In this document: positions 9,421 to 18,448 of the stretch, piece by piece | How positions within the stretch are numbered: the stretch's first letter is position 1 | Layout of the letters: each line of letters starts with the position of its first letter | NCBI RefSeq assembly: GCF_016917755.1 | Contig: NZ_CP070326.1 | Span: 7,874,001 to 7,938,000, forward strand | DNA: 64,000 bases | Source: Streptomyces noursei | GTDB lineage: Bacteria; Actinomycetota; Actinomycetes; Streptomycetales; Streptomycetaceae | Direction of reading: 5' to 3' | Position numbers and translations under genes: made by a program | Notes under the pieces: generated by a model | Told to the model about the DNA's origin: nothing | The model's database searches: none | What the model saw: only the letters and a program-made list of their open reading frames with translations

Positions 9421-10392
9421 TCAGCCGGGGAGTTGGTCGCCCAGTGGGCTGCGCAGGTAGAGGACGAGGTGTCCGTGGCGGGCCCGGGTGACCAGTCCGG
9501 CGCGGTGCAGGACGCCGAGGTGCTGACTCACCGTTGCCGGGCTGAGGGCCAGTCGGTGGGCCAGGTCGGTGGTGCTCGCGGGTTCCGCGAGCTGGGTGAG
9601 GATGCGGGCGCGGGTGCGGCCGAGCAGGTCTGCCAGGACGGTGCGCGGGGCGGATGTCTGGGTGTGCCAGACCGTGGCGAGGCCGCGAGCGGGGTACCAG
9701 ATGCGGGGCGGCAGGTCGAGATCGACGACGGTGACGGCGTGGTCGCAGAACAGGGAGGGGGTGAACGTGACGCCGCGCCCGTCCACGGCGAGGTCGTGGT
9801 GTTCGGCGGGGAAGGCGTCGACGGCCAGGGTGCCGGTGCCCGACTGCCAGGTCAGGTGCGGGTCGATGTCCGCGAACAGGGCGGCCGCGCCGCCGTCGGC
9901 GAGGCGCCGGGCCCGGTGGAGGATGTCGGCGCGCAGCACCGCGTACATACGTGGCCAGTGCGGTGCGATCACGAGGAGCCAGTAGGTGTGCAGGGCGTCG
10001 GCGATGCGCGCCAGCAGGCCGTCGGGGTCCGTGCGGGCCTCCTGGAGCAGCGGGTGCAGGGGACGGCCGTCGGCGGCTCGGAGCAGCTCGCTCGTCACGC
10101 GGTCGGGCGGCGTCGAGCGGAGGACGGCGAATTCGTCGTCGATGTCGGTGCTGGGTGTCGGCGGATGAGGCGTGAGGAAGTCGGCGATCAGCCGGCTGGG
10201 CCCGACCAGTGCCTGCAGCAGGGGCCAGTCGAGGTGCCTGAGGAGCGGGGCGGACTGCCGGAGGAGGGGCTGATGGGCGGCGAAGCGGACCGGGCTCCGC
10301 CAGGCACGCAGGCTCTGGACCGTCTCCTGCAGGGGGGAGCACGCGAAGCGGACGGAGGCCAGGCCGTCCAGATCAAGCCGGAGTACCAACAT
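9421..10392 (-). CDS. ArsR-type winged-helix transcriptional regulator
   Basis: This 323-residue regulator has a long N-terminal domain resembling the DUF5937-type region found in actinobacterial ArsR proteins. The C-terminal winged helix runs from about residue 250 (LTQLAEPASTTDLAHRLALS, then PATVSQHLGVLHRAGLV and RHGHLVLYL). The large N-terminal part probably senses a ligand. It is divergent from the methyltransferase gene with only 56 bp between starts. The simplest reading is that it controls itself and the methyltransferase/nitronate monooxygenase pair from that gap. Confidence 0.85.
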   Translation of the reverse strand: MLVLRLDLDGLASVRFACSPLQETVQSLRAWRSPVRFAAHQPLLRQSAPLLRHLDWPLLQALVGPSRLIADFLTPHPPTPSTDIDDEFAVLRSTPPDRVTSELLRAADGRPLHPLLQEARTDPDGLLARIADALHTYWLLVIAPHWPRMYAVLRADILHRARRLADGGAAALFADIDPHLTWQSGTGTLAVDAFPAEHHDLAVDGRGVTFTPSLFCDHAVTVVDLDLPPRIWYPARGLATVWHTQTSAPRTVLADLLGRTRARILTQLAEPASTTDLAHRLALSPATVSQHLGVLHRAGLVTRARHGHLVLYLRSPLGDQLPG

Positions 10393-10448
10393 TCGGCCAA
10401 GACTAAATCCCCGGCCCGGCGGGTGATCGCCCTGGTGGGATCGAGGGC

Positions 10449-11300
10449 ATGACTGCTTCTGCCGCCGGGGGAAGTCCGGCCACGGCGACGTACGACCGCA
10501 TCGGCATCGGCTACCGTCGGGGGCGGCAACCGGACCCGCGGCTGGCCGCGTTGATCCGCGACGCCCTGGCCGGGGCGCGTACGGTCGTCAATGTCGGTGC
10601 GGGTGCCGGTTCCTACGAGCCGATGGACGCGGAGGTGACCGCGGTGGACCCCTCGCAGGTCATGCTCGACCAGCATCCTGGCTCGCGGAAGGTCCTGGCG
10701 GGCTCCGAGGAACTCCCCTTCGAGGACGGTGCGTTCGACGCCGCGATGGCGGTGATGACGGTGCACCACTGGCCCGATCTGCACCGTGGACTGAGCGAAC
10801 TGCGGCGGGTCGCCCGCCGTCAGGTCGTCTTCACCTGGGACCCGACGCATCTCCGGGAGTTGTGGCTGCTGGAGGAGTACCTGCCGGAGATCCGGCGGCT
10901 CGAACACGCCCGTTTCACCCCGCTGTCCGAGGTGGTCGAGGCACTCGACGCGCACACGGTGCTGACCTTCGCCATCCCGCACGACTTCACCGACGGATTC
11001 CAGATCGCCTACTGGCGCCGCCCGGAGCGCTACCTCGCCCCTGCCGTCCGGCGTGCCAGCTCGACCTTCGCCCAACTCCCGCCGTCCGTCGTGGAACCGG
11101 CGATCGAGAGACTGCGCGCGGACCTGGAATCCGGGGCCTGGCAGCGCCGCCACGCCGACCTGTTCGGTCAGGACGCCGTGGACTACGGCTACCGCCTGCT
11201 GGTCGCCGGGGAACCGCAGCACGGCACGGATCGAGCGGCGGTCCCCGCGTCCGGCGCACCTGACACACCTGGCGCCACCGCGCCGGTCTCCTCCTCCTGA
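10449..11300 (+). CDS. Class I SAM-dependent methyltransferase
   Basis: This Methyltransf_11-type enzyme has 283 residues. SAM motif I is TVVNVGAGAGSYEP near residue 45, followed by the acidic residue in VTAVDPS, and motif post-I/II is FDAAMAVMTVHHWPDL. The C-terminal half is helical and likely forms the acceptor site (FTDGFQIAYWRRPERYLAP). It is the first gene after the divergent ArsR-type regulator and is followed 14 bp later by the nitronate monooxygenase gene, so the two are probably co-transcribed. The substrate is unknown. Confidence 0.87.
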   Translation: MTASAAGGSPATATYDRIGIGYRRGRQPDPRLAALIRDALAGARTVVNVGAGAGSYEPMDAEVTAVDPSQVMLDQHPGSRKVLAGSEELPFEDGAFDAAMAVMTVHHWPDLHRGLSELRRVARRQVVFTWDPTHLRELWLLEEYLPEIRRLEHARFTPLSEVVEALDAHTVLTFAIPHDFTDGFQIAYWRRPERYLAPAVRRASSTFAQLPPSVVEPAIERLRADLESGAWQRRHADLFGQDAVDYGYRLLVAGEPQHGTDRAAVPASGAPDTPGATAPVSSS

Positions 11301-11314
11301 CGGGAAAGGTGATC

Positions 11315-12286
11315 ATGACAGTCATGACGTTGTCCACGGCGTTCACCACGTTGTTCGGTGTGCGGCACCCGATCGCACTGGCGCCGATGGGCGGATCGGC
11401 CGGCGGTGAGTTGGCGGCGGCCGTCTCGCGCGGCGGCGGGCTCGGGTTGTTGGGCGCCGGGGGCGGGGAGTCGGAGTGGTTGGCGCGCGAGCTGCCGATC
11501 GCGGCCGGGGCCGGGAAGCCCTGGGGTGTCGGCTTCCAGACCTGGGCGACCAGCGTCGCGGCGATCGAGCAGGCATTGGAGTACGGCCCCCGAGCGGTGA
11601 TGTTCTCCTTCGGGGATCCGACCCCCTACATCAAGCGTGTCCGTGCGGCCGGTGCGGCGGTGCTGTTGCAGGTCACCGACCTGGAGGAGGCCAGGCAGGC
11701 GGTGGACCTGGGCGCCGACGTCATCGTGGCGCAGGGCACCGAGAGCGGTGGGCACGGCGCCCGGCACGGGCGGTCCACGCTGCCCTTCGTGCCGGTCGTG
11801 GTGGATCTGGCGGACGGTGTGCCGGTACTGGCGGCCGGCGGGATCGCGGACGGCCGCGGCGTGGCCGCCGCACTGGTCCTCGGTGCCGCCGGGGCGCTCA
11901 TCGGCACCCGCTTCCAGGCAACGGCCGAGGCACTGGTCGACCCCTCGATCGCCGAGGCACTGGTCCGGGGACGCGGGCAGGACACGGAACGCAACCGCAT
12001 CCTCGACATCGCCCGCAGCTCCCGCTGGCCCTCGAAGTACACGGCTCGCACACTGGGTCACCCGCACCTCGACCAATGGCGGGGCCGGGAAGCGGAACTC
12101 GCGGCGGACCCGGCGGCGGCCCGCCTCGCCTACCAGGACGATGTCACGCGCGGCGCCGTGACCCCCTTGCCCGTCTGGGCGAGCGAGGCCATCGACCTCG
12201 TCACCGACCTGCCGCCGGCGGCCGATCTCGTCCCCGCCCTGGCCGCCGAGGCCGGTAGGGCCCTGGCCCGGGCGGGACGCCCCTGA
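11315..12286 (+). CDS. Nitronate monooxygenase (NPD-type flavoprotein)
   Basis: This is an FMN-dependent TIM-barrel enzyme of the 2-nitropropane dioxygenase family (323 residues). It oxidises alkyl nitronates such as propionate-3-nitronate to aldehyde or keto products. Visible motifs are PIALAPMGGSAGGELAAAVS at the N-terminus, the flavin/active-site segment VIVAQGTESGGHGARHG, and the phosphate-binding loops PVLAAGGIADGRG and GALIGTRFQAT. The conserved catalytic His is likely the one in GGHGARHG. A GGGAAAGG site (11302-11309) favours the ATG at 11315 over the GTG at 11309. It lies directly behind the methyltransferase gene. Confidence 0.9.
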   Translation: MTVMTLSTAFTTLFGVRHPIALAPMGGSAGGELAAAVSRGGGLGLLGAGGGESEWLARELPIAAGAGKPWGVGFQTWATSVAAIEQALEYGPRAVMFSFGDPTPYIKRVRAAGAAVLLQVTDLEEARQAVDLGADVIVAQGTESGGHGARHGRSTLPFVPVVVDLADGVPVLAAGGIADGRGVAAALVLGAAGALIGTRFQATAEALVDPSIAEALVRGRGQDTERNRILDIARSSRWPSKYTARTLGHPHLDQWRGREAELAADPAAARLAYQDDVTRGAVTPLPVWASEAIDLVTDLPPAADLVPALAAEAGRALARAGRP

Positions 12287-12321
12287 CCGGAGCTGCGCAC
12301 GGCGCGCCGCACCCGGTCGCT

Positions 12322-14109
12322 TCAGCCGTGGGCGACCGGGGGACGGCCTTCGCGATCCAGCCAGGTGGCGAGGCTGAAGAGCCGCCACAGCAGGCGCCAG
12401 TCGAACTTCTCCAGGTCGGTGAAGGCACCGTCGCGCAGGATTCCCAGGTCGTTCAGGGGGCCTTCGGTGATGGTGGCGGAGAAGTCGGGCCAGTTGTCCG
12501 TCATCCAGTCCGAGTACGAGAAGTGGTCGTCGAAGCCCACCTTGGGTTCGGTGAATTCCTCGGCGAGCGGGGTGCCGCTGAAGACGCCGCGGAGCAGGTG
12601 CTTGGGAGCGCCGGGCCGGATGCGGCGCTCCGCGGGCAGGCTGAAGACGCCGGCCACGAGGTCGATGTCGAAGAACGGGGAGCGTACCTCCACGCCGCGT
12701 GCGATGCCGTTCTCATCCGTCGCGCGGAAGTTGTCGTACGTCATGAGCCGGAACAGGTCGAGGGCCTGTCCGAACAGCACCGGGTCGGTGTGTTCGGCCG
12801 TCGAGTAGGGGAAGGGGCGGTCCAGGGTGTCGCCGAGTGCGGCGGTGCGGGCGGCGAGGGCGTCGCAGCCGAAGTCCGTGACGAACTTGCTCCAGCCGGC
12901 GGTGCGGTTCCAGCGTTCCCACAGCGATGTGGCCATCCACTCCTCGGTGGTGGAGCCCACGGCGTCCGCGCGCAGCGCGGCGTAGCGGACGTAGCCGCCG
13001 AACACCTCGTCGGCTCCGTGACCGCCGAGGAGTACGGCGGAGTGGTCGCGGGCGGCGCGGTGCAGGGCGTCGTTGTGGAGGACCAGCGGCTCGGCGGCGG
13101 GCGCGTCGAGCGTGCTGTTCAGCAGGTCGACCGTGGCGTCGAGCGAGGGGATGCGGAACGGCACCTCGTGCAGGTCCACGCCGAACTTGCGGGCCAGCGC
13201 GCGGGCCCGCCGCAGGTTCTCGTCCTCGTCGGGGTGCCGGGCGGAGAACACGGTGACGGCCGCCGCGGGTTCGGCGTGCGCGAGCGCGGCCTTGAGGACC
13301 GCGGAGGAGTCGATGCCGCCGGAGAAGCCGACGGCGACCGGCCGGTCCGCCACCAGGGCTCGGCGGTGCGCCTGGTCGATGAGGTGCCCGATCTCGGTCT
13401 CGTCGGCGGGGGTTGCCCGCAGGCCGGACACCGGGGTGAGGGAGGCGGCCAACCGTGGACCGGCGTGGCCGGGACCGATCCGGAGCACTCCGCCCGCCGG
13501 TACGGAGTGGATGTCGCGGTACAGGGTCCGGTTGTCCGTCAGGCGGCCCAGGCCGAGGAACGCGAGCGCGTTGACCGGGTCGAGGGGGAGGTCCTCGCCG
13601 CGCAGGCAGGCGGTGAGGCAGCGGATCTCCGAGGCGAAGGCGAAGAGTTCGGGAGAGTCATAGTAGTAGAGGGGGCGTTCTCCGAGCCGGTCCCGGACCA
13701 GGGTGAGGTGGTGTGCGGTGCTGTCCCAGACGGCGAGCGCGAAGGGCCCGCGCAGGTCCTCGAAGGCCGGGGTGCCGCGTTCGGCACAGAGTTCCAGGGC
13801 CACTTGGAGGTCGCCGGGGGGCATGCGGTGGCGCCGGTGGTCGGGCAACCGGCGGCTGAGCTCACGGTAGTTGAGCACCTCTCCGTTGCCGACCATCACC
13901 AGGGCCCGTTCGCGGTCGAACATCGGCTGGCGGGCGTCGTCGACGGCGATGACGGCGTGCCGGGCCGAGTGGAGGGAGATCCACTGGTCGCTGAACGAGC
14001 CCGTTCCGTCCCGCCCTCGGTGGGCCAGCGACGCGCCGAGCGGCCCGGCCAGGGATCGTGGGTCGGCGGAGGGGTGTCGCTTCAGCAGCAGGCCACCGAT
14101 ACCGCACAT
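12322..14109 (-). CDS. Asparagine-synthase-type glutamine amidotransferase
   Basis: This is an AsnB-like enzyme (595 residues). The N-terminal class II glutaminase begins MCGIGGLL, so Cys2 is the catalytic nucleophile, and carries AHRGRDGTGSF and the MVGNGEVLNY loop. The synthetase half has the PP-loop VGFSGGIDSSAVL, which adenylates the acceptor carboxylate. Later motifs are LGGHGADEVFGGY and GVEVRSPFFD. It therefore converts a carboxylate to an amide using Gln and ATP. It is the last gene of the minus-strand cluster, 84 bp behind the DUF6271-like gene. In a biosynthetic setting such enzymes install carboxamides or close amide rings, but primary asparagine synthesis cannot be excluded. Confidence 0.85.
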   Translation of the reverse strand: MCGIGGLLLKRHPSADPRSLAGPLGASLAHRGRDGTGSFSDQWISLHSARHAVIAVDDARQPMFDRERALVMVGNGEVLNYRELSRRLPDHRRHRMPPGDLQVALELCAERGTPAFEDLRGPFALAVWDSTAHHLTLVRDRLGERPLYYYDSPELFAFASEIRCLTACLRGEDLPLDPVNALAFLGLGRLTDNRTLYRDIHSVPAGGVLRIGPGHAGPRLAASLTPVSGLRATPADETEIGHLIDQAHRRALVADRPVAVGFSGGIDSSAVLKAALAHAEPAAAVTVFSARHPDEDENLRRARALARKFGVDLHEVPFRIPSLDATVDLLNSTLDAPAAEPLVLHNDALHRAARDHSAVLLGGHGADEVFGGYVRYAALRADAVGSTTEEWMATSLWERWNRTAGWSKFVTDFGCDALAARTAALGDTLDRPFPYSTAEHTDPVLFGQALDLFRLMTYDNFRATDENGIARGVEVRSPFFDIDLVAGVFSLPAERRIRPGAPKHLLRGVFSGTPLAEEFTEPKVGFDDHFSYSDWMTDNWPDFSATITEGPLNDLGILRDGAFTDLEKFDWRLLWRLFSLATWLDREGRPPVAHG

Positions 14110-14193
14110 GGTCGTCTCCTTGTCAGTCCGTCGGCGCGGCTTTCTTCGTGGCCGCAGTGCTTGCCGAGTGCCGAGCGGGCGGGCCGCTCGTGG

Positions 14194-15543
14194 TCAGGCG
14201 TACCGTCCGAGGTCCCGGTCCGAGCCGAGCCGGCCCGCCGCGGCGACCAGCGCCGGCCACCGGCGGGTCAGCGCGGCGAACTCCCCGATGGCGTCGGCCA
14301 CGTACTGCTCCGTCGTGCCCGCCTCCGCCTCCAGGGCCGCGATCCGGATGTCGAGGCGGCGCCGGACGTCGCCGGACGCGGTGGCCGCGGCCTCGCGGTA
14401 GAGCGCGACGAACGCGGGCGGGATGGGTGCCGCGCGCTCCGCCCCGCGCGCCAGGGTGTCGACGAGGAACTCCGCGTAGGCCCGGGAGTCGAAGTGCTGC
14501 CCGTCGGGGAGGAGGAGGTCCCGCTGGCTCATCAGGGCCTCGTTGAAGGCGTTCCAGTGCTTGCGCAGCACCGCGTAGCGCAGTTCGGCGCGGGCGTACC
14601 AGCCGAGGTGTTCGGCACTGGTCTGCTCGGCCCGCCAGGGTTCGTAGTGGTGTTCGGCGGTCATGTCGTGGTGCCAGACGGGGAGTTCGAGTTGGTAGAG
14701 CAGGCCCTTTTGGAAGTAGTCGCTGCCGAGCACGCCCACGGCGGGCATCTCCGGGATCCACTCGTGGACGCGGCGTACGGCGGCGATGCCCATCTCCACC
14801 GTGCCCGTGTGGTCGCGGTGGGCCGTCACCCCGCCGTGCGCGGTGAGTTGCTCGGGCCGGGCCGGCGCGGCGGGTCGGACCACGCGGGTCTCGGCCGGGG
14901 TAAGCCGGCTGAGGGCGTCGATGCGGTCGACGTACTCCGCGGAGCAGTGCAGCAGGTCCCGGCGGTCGCGGGTGGGCCGGCCGGTCAGGGAGGAGCCGAC
15001 GCAGTGGGCACCCTTGCTGCCGGCCGCGGCGCCCCCGTCCAGCAGTTCGGCCTCGATCCTCAAGGGGGAGGCACCGGAGGCGGGGTCCACATGGGTGATC
15101 TGGTCGCTGTCGCGCCGGTGCAGGGTGTGCGCGCCCACATACGCGGCCACCAGCGCGGCCTTGTTGGGGCCGGCACCGTAGGACCCGGTGGGCTTGCACA
15201 GGGCGCGCTCGGCCAGGGTGTGCTCGGCCGGCGGGAGCGCGGCGGCGACGAGGATGTCGTGCGCCAGCCGCTCCCATCCGGCCGCGTCCAGCACATGGCC
15301 CCGCACGCCGCTGGCGGCGGCGGTGTCCTCGACCACCTGCCGGTTGGCCCGGGACACCTGTGGTGGGCAGTCGTCCACCACCAGGAGCGTCACCTGATGG
15401 CGCGCCTCCTCGGGCAGGGCCGCCACCTCGGCGGCGACGGAGCGGAACGCCGCCTCGAAGGGGCGGTTGGTGGGCATGTACACGAGCCGTCGCACGGGAT
15501 GCCGGGGGGCGTCCGCGGTGCGCGGTGCCGATGGTGTGTGCAT
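14194..15543 (-). CDS. DUF6271-like protein with GT-A-like features
   Basis: This is a 449-residue protein. The opening RRLVYMPTNRPFEAAFRSV followed by QVTLLVVDDCP has the alternating strand/helix look of a nucleotide-diphospho-sugar (GT-A) fold. A central GPNKAALVAAYVGAHTLHRRDSDQITHVD contains a D-S-D that could act as a DxD-type metal/nucleotide site. It resembles the actinobacterial DUF6271 family as I recall it, whose biochemical role I do not know. The C-terminal third is mostly helical. It follows the GT2 gene by 57 bp and precedes the amidotransferase, so it is part of the cluster operon. Calling it a glycosyltransferase would be a hypothesis. Confidence 0.6.
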   Translation of the reverse strand: MHTPSAPRTADAPRHPVRRLVYMPTNRPFEAAFRSVAAEVAALPEEARHQVTLLVVDDCPPQVSRANRQVVEDTAAASGVRGHVLDAAGWERLAHDILVAAALPPAEHTLAERALCKPTGSYGAGPNKAALVAAYVGAHTLHRRDSDQITHVDPASGASPLRIEAELLDGGAAAGSKGAHCVGSSLTGRPTRDRRDLLHCSAEYVDRIDALSRLTPAETRVVRPAAPARPEQLTAHGGVTAHRDHTGTVEMGIAAVRRVHEWIPEMPAVGVLGSDYFQKGLLYQLELPVWHHDMTAEHHYEPWRAEQTSAEHLGWYARAELRYAVLRKHWNAFNEALMSQRDLLLPDGQHFDSRAYAEFLVDTLARGAERAAPIPPAFVALYREAAATASGDVRRRLDIRIAALEAEAGTTEQYVADAIGEFAALTRRWPALVAAAGRLGSDRDLGRYA

Positions 15544-15600
15544 GGTGGCTGACGCGGCCTCTCAGGACGTCGGCGGAGAAAGGGGAGGTGGGGGGCGACC

Positions 15601-16554
15601 TCAGTGGTGGGGTGCCGGCTGTGGGGCGCTCTCCAGCGCGCGGGCGGCGTGCTCGAACCGCACGGCGGTGTCGACCCAGGCTTCCGCCGCCGGGGCGGCC
15701 GGATCGATGGCGGGTGCGAACATCTCCTGGAGCCGCACCGCCGGGTCGGGGTGCTTGTGGGCGAAGTGGCCGAGGTTCTCGCGCCATTCGCGGTACATCG
15801 ACGCGGAGACCGGGGAGCGGTGTTCGTGGTAGACGGCGGCCCGGGCGCTGTAGCGCATCCGGACGCCGTCCCTGACGAGTCGGTAGCCCAACTCAGCGTC
15901 CTCCAGACCCCAGCCGCGGAACCGCTCGTCGAAGCCCCCGGACGCGGCCAGTCGCTCCGGGCGCACCGAGGCGTTGCAGGTCCACAGGTAGTGCCAGGCC
16001 GTGCGCATGTGGGTCAGTTGGCAGGAGAGCGCGGCGAAGACCGGCTCCCGCTCGTCGCCGCGCACCACCTCGGGCAGCGCATCGAGGCTGAATCCACGGG
16101 CCAGGCGCGCCAGGTCGAACTTCCCCTCCCCCAGTTGGCAGCGGCGGCCGACGACCAGCAGATCGGTGGCCGCGCCGTGCGCCCGGAGGTGGTGCGCGAG
16201 GAAGTCGGGCCCGACGACCTGGTCGGCGTCGAGCGTCACGACCAGGCTGCCGGTGGCCATGGCGAGGCCGATGTTGCGTGCCCTGGCCCGTCCCGATGCC
16301 GGGGTGCGGGGCTCGTACGCGTAGCGCAGGTCGAGCCGGGAGGTGAAGGAGTCCACCATGGTGCCGGTGCCGTCGTCGGAGCCGTCGTCGACGACGAGGA
16401 CCTCGAACGAGAAGGGGCGCCGGAGTCGTTGGTGGGTCAGCGACAGCAGGCACGCTTCCAGGGTGGCGCACGCGTTGTAGGCGGGGATGAGGACGCTGAC
16501 CTTGGCGGGGCGGTCGCGGTCGGCGGCGGACGGCGGGGTGTGGTGCTCGTTCAC
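15601..16554 (-). CDS. GT2 family glycosyltransferase
   Basis: This inverting GT-A glycosyltransferase has 317 residues. The GT2 signature is VSVLIPAYNACATLEACLLS, then EVLVVDDGSDDGT, with the DxD-like motif as VVTLDADQVVG. The C-terminal part (GGFDERFRGWGLEDAELGYRL) is the galactosyltransferase-like acceptor/catalytic segment with an E-D pair. No membrane helix is visible, so it is soluble. The GTG at 16554 overlaps the TGA of the LOG gene by four bases (GTGA), which decides the start; an in-frame ATG at 16566 is the alternative. It probably adds a sugar to the cluster product. Confidence 0.85.
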   Translation of the reverse strand: MNEHHTPPSAADRDRPAKVSVLIPAYNACATLEACLLSLTHQRLRRPFSFEVLVVDDGSDDGTGTMVDSFTSRLDLRYAYEPRTPASGRARARNIGLAMATGSLVVTLDADQVVGPDFLAHHLRAHGAATDLLVVGRRCQLGEGKFDLARLARGFSLDALPEVVRGDEREPVFAALSCQLTHMRTAWHYLWTCNASVRPERLAASGGFDERFRGWGLEDAELGYRLVRDGVRMRYSARAAVYHEHRSPVSASMYREWRENLGHFAHKHPDPAVRLQEMFAPAIDPAAPAAEAWVDTAVRFEHAARALESAPQPAPHH

Positions 16555-17276
16555 TGCGTCCGCCATTCGGTAGCGAGGTCGGCGGGTCGGTTCGTGGCCG
16601 CGGCGGCCGCGGGTGTTCCAACGGCCGCCACTGCGGCCAGGGCCGCCTCGACCGACTCCGCGATGACGAGTTCCTTGGCCACCGAGGGACTGGCGAGTCC
16701 GGTGTCGACCAGGTGCTCCTGGACGAACCGTACGAACGCCTCCCACAGGCCGGTGCCCTCGGGCTGGACGAGCACCACCGGGAAGTGGTCGAGCCGGGCC
16801 GTGTCGTGGTGGACGAGGACCTCGAAGAGTTCGTCGAACGTGCCCACGCCGCCGGGGAAGACGAACAGCGCGTCGATGTCGTGGGTGAGGAGGAGCTTGC
16901 GCAGGGCGAAGGTGCCGACGGTGAGGGAGCGGTCCTCGTCCAGCACGGTGTCGGGTACTTCGCCGGGGATCTCGATGCGCACCGCCCGGGACAGCGTCGC
17001 GCCGCTGCCGTCCCGGACCGCCTGCATGATCCCGGGGCCGCCGCCGGTCACGGTCGTCCAGCGGCGGGCGGCCAGGGCGGCGCCCAGTTCCCGGGCCAGT
17101 TCGTAGGCCGGCTCGCCCCGTATGGCACGGGCCGAGCCGAACACGGTGGCGACGCGTGCCGGCGACAGGGCACGGGAGGTCCGGCTCCAGGTGCGTGCCC
17201 CGTCGACTTCGCCGGCGATCGAGCGCAGTGTGCGCAGGAGTGCGGATTCGGTGGGTGCGGTGAGGGGTTCGGTCAT
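16551..17276 (-). CDS. LOG-type nucleotide phosphoribohydrolase
   Basis: This lysine-decarboxylase-like (LOG, TIGR00730-type) protein has 241 residues. It contains ATVFGSAR near residue 43, then TVTGGGPGIMQAV, and the family signature FPGGVGTFDELFEVL with the catalytic Glu. Characterised members hydrolyse the N-glycosidic bond of nucleoside 5'-monophosphates to free base and ribose 5-phosphate. The ATG at 17276 and the TGA of the upstream GT-B gene form an ATGA overlap, and its own stop forms GTGA with the GT2 start. Inside a biosynthetic operon this suggests handling of a nucleotide-like intermediate, although LOG proteins also occur as housekeeping genes. Confidence 0.85.
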   Translation of the reverse strand: MTEPLTAPTESALLRTLRSIAGEVDGARTWSRTSRALSPARVATVFGSARAIRGEPAYELARELGAALAARRWTTVTGGGPGIMQAVRDGSGATLSRAVRIEIPGEVPDTVLDEDRSLTVGTFALRKLLLTHDIDALFVFPGGVGTFDELFEVLVHHDTARLDHFPVVLVQPEGTGLWEAFVRFVQEHLVDTGLASPSVAKELVIAESVEAALAAVAAVGTPAAAAATNRPADLATEWRTQ

Positions 17277-18448
17277 GGTGCTGTTCTCTCCGTCGTCGGC
17301 TCGTCCGCGCTGCGGCGAGCGGCCAGGTCCGCGGCCACCACCGCCGCCACCTGGTGCGCCCCGTCGAAGGGGGCGCCCACGTGTGGCGTCCGGGGATTTC
17401 CCAGGGCGTGCCGGGCCAGGTGTGCGTATCGCTTCACGTAGGTGTCGTCGCGGCCGAGCCGCCGGTTGATCTCCTGTACGGCCACGGCCTTCTCGGCCTC
17501 GGGCGCCGCGTCGCCGATGCGGTCGTAGGGCTCGGTGAGGAAGGGCCAGAGCTCGTGTGCGCAGCCGGCGGCCAGGTGCCGGCAGATGAGGACCTGGCTC
17601 CAGTTCTGCGGGGGCAGTGGTACGTAGGGCCGCGCGGCCTGCGACACCTCGACGAGGGTGGTCATCCCCGGGGAGCTGAGCACCACGTCGCTGTGCCGCA
17701 ACGCCGTCCGGAATTCCGTGGCGGACAGCTGGCGCGCCGGCAGGTCGGCCCGGAGGCTGAACGCGCCGTGCGCGTGGTTCATGGCCACGTTCATCTCGAC
17801 GGCGTCGTGCCGCACTTCGGTCAGCAGGCGCTCCGCCAGCGCCAGATAGACCTGCCCGGAGGTGTGCCCGGCGGGGTTGCCCAGGCCGCCGAGTTGCACC
17901 AGGACCCGGGTCCGGTCCGGTGTCCGGGTGCCGGTGTCCTCGGGCGGTGCCGGGGGCGGGATCGCCGGGGGCGGGGCGACGATTCCGGAGACCGGGATCA
18001 CACCGCGCAGGCCGAGCCGGGCCAGGTGGTCCGCGCTGCCGAAGAGGTCCTGCGCGAGGTAGGCGCGGACCCGGCGCAGCGGGCTGTCCGGTGGCACGTC
18101 GGCCGCGTCCCACATGAAGCCGAGGCTGTCCACGTAGTACGTGCGGGCGGCCAACTCGCCCGTTCCGATGAGCTCCGGGGCCAGTACGTTGACCACGGCG
18201 TCGGCGGAGCGCAGCTCCGGTGGGTCCTGTCCCGGGGGTCGTCGACCCAACGGCTCGGCGTGGGTGTCGTGTTGGGCGGTGAAGAAGTCGAGGGCGGAGT
18301 CGGTGCCGTAGTAGGCCACGTCCAGGCCGTGGTGTCGGGCCAGCACCTGGCCGATGCTGTACGCCTTCGAGGCCGGTCCGAAGCCGAAGGGCGTGGCCAC
18401 CACCGCCACCCGGGCGTATCGGTCGGCGGTGGGTGGGCGTAAGGTCAC
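17273..18448 (-). CDS. Putative GT-B glycosyltransferase
   Basis: This 391-residue protein begins VAVVATPFGFGPASKAYSIG, the N-terminal Rossmann strand and loop typical of GT-B enzymes. A second half begins RVLVQLGGLGNPAGHTSG and has a nucleotide-sugar site-like stretch LSSPGMTTLVEVSQAARPYV, resembling the MurG/UGT C-terminal signature. The middle ATP/Pro-rich piece (about residues 183-200) is a linker. The GTG at 18448 overlaps the upstream TGA by four bases (GTGA) behind an AAGGAGG site. A nucleotide-sugar-dependent glycosyl transfer is likely; donor and acceptor are unknown. It is translationally coupled on both sides. Confidence 0.65.
   Translation of the reverse strand: MTLRPPTADRYARVAVVATPFGFGPASKAYSIGQVLARHHGLDVAYYGTDSALDFFTAQHDTHAEPLGRRPPGQDPPELRSADAVVNVLAPELIGTGELAARTYYVDSLGFMWDAADVPPDSPLRRVRAYLAQDLFGSADHLARLGLRGVIPVSGIVAPPPAIPPPAPPEDTGTRTPDRTRVLVQLGGLGNPAGHTSGQVYLALAERLLTEVRHDAVEMNVAMNHAHGAFSLRADLPARQLSATEFRTALRHSDVVLSSPGMTTLVEVSQAARPYVPLPPQNWSQVLICRHLAAGCAHELWPFLTEPYDRIGDAAPEAEKAVAVQEINRRLGRDDTYVKRYAHLARHALGNPRTPHVGAPFDGAHQVAAVVAADLAARRSADEPTTERTAP

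Noticed and set aside
7546..10452. A 968-codon plus-strand frame
   Set aside because: It is the complement of the NDH-2-like and ArsR genes, has shadow-type Arg/Gly/His composition and no domain.
12287..12321. GACCGG...CGGTC inverted bases between the nitronate monooxygenase and amidotransferase genes
   Set aside because: Short stem with a long loop in a 35-bp convergent gap; may end both transcripts but cannot be separated from chance in such GC-rich DNA.
12328..15552. A 1074-codon plus-strand frame
   Set aside because: It is antisense to the amidotransferase and DUF6271-like genes, with no motif and typical high-GC shadow composition.
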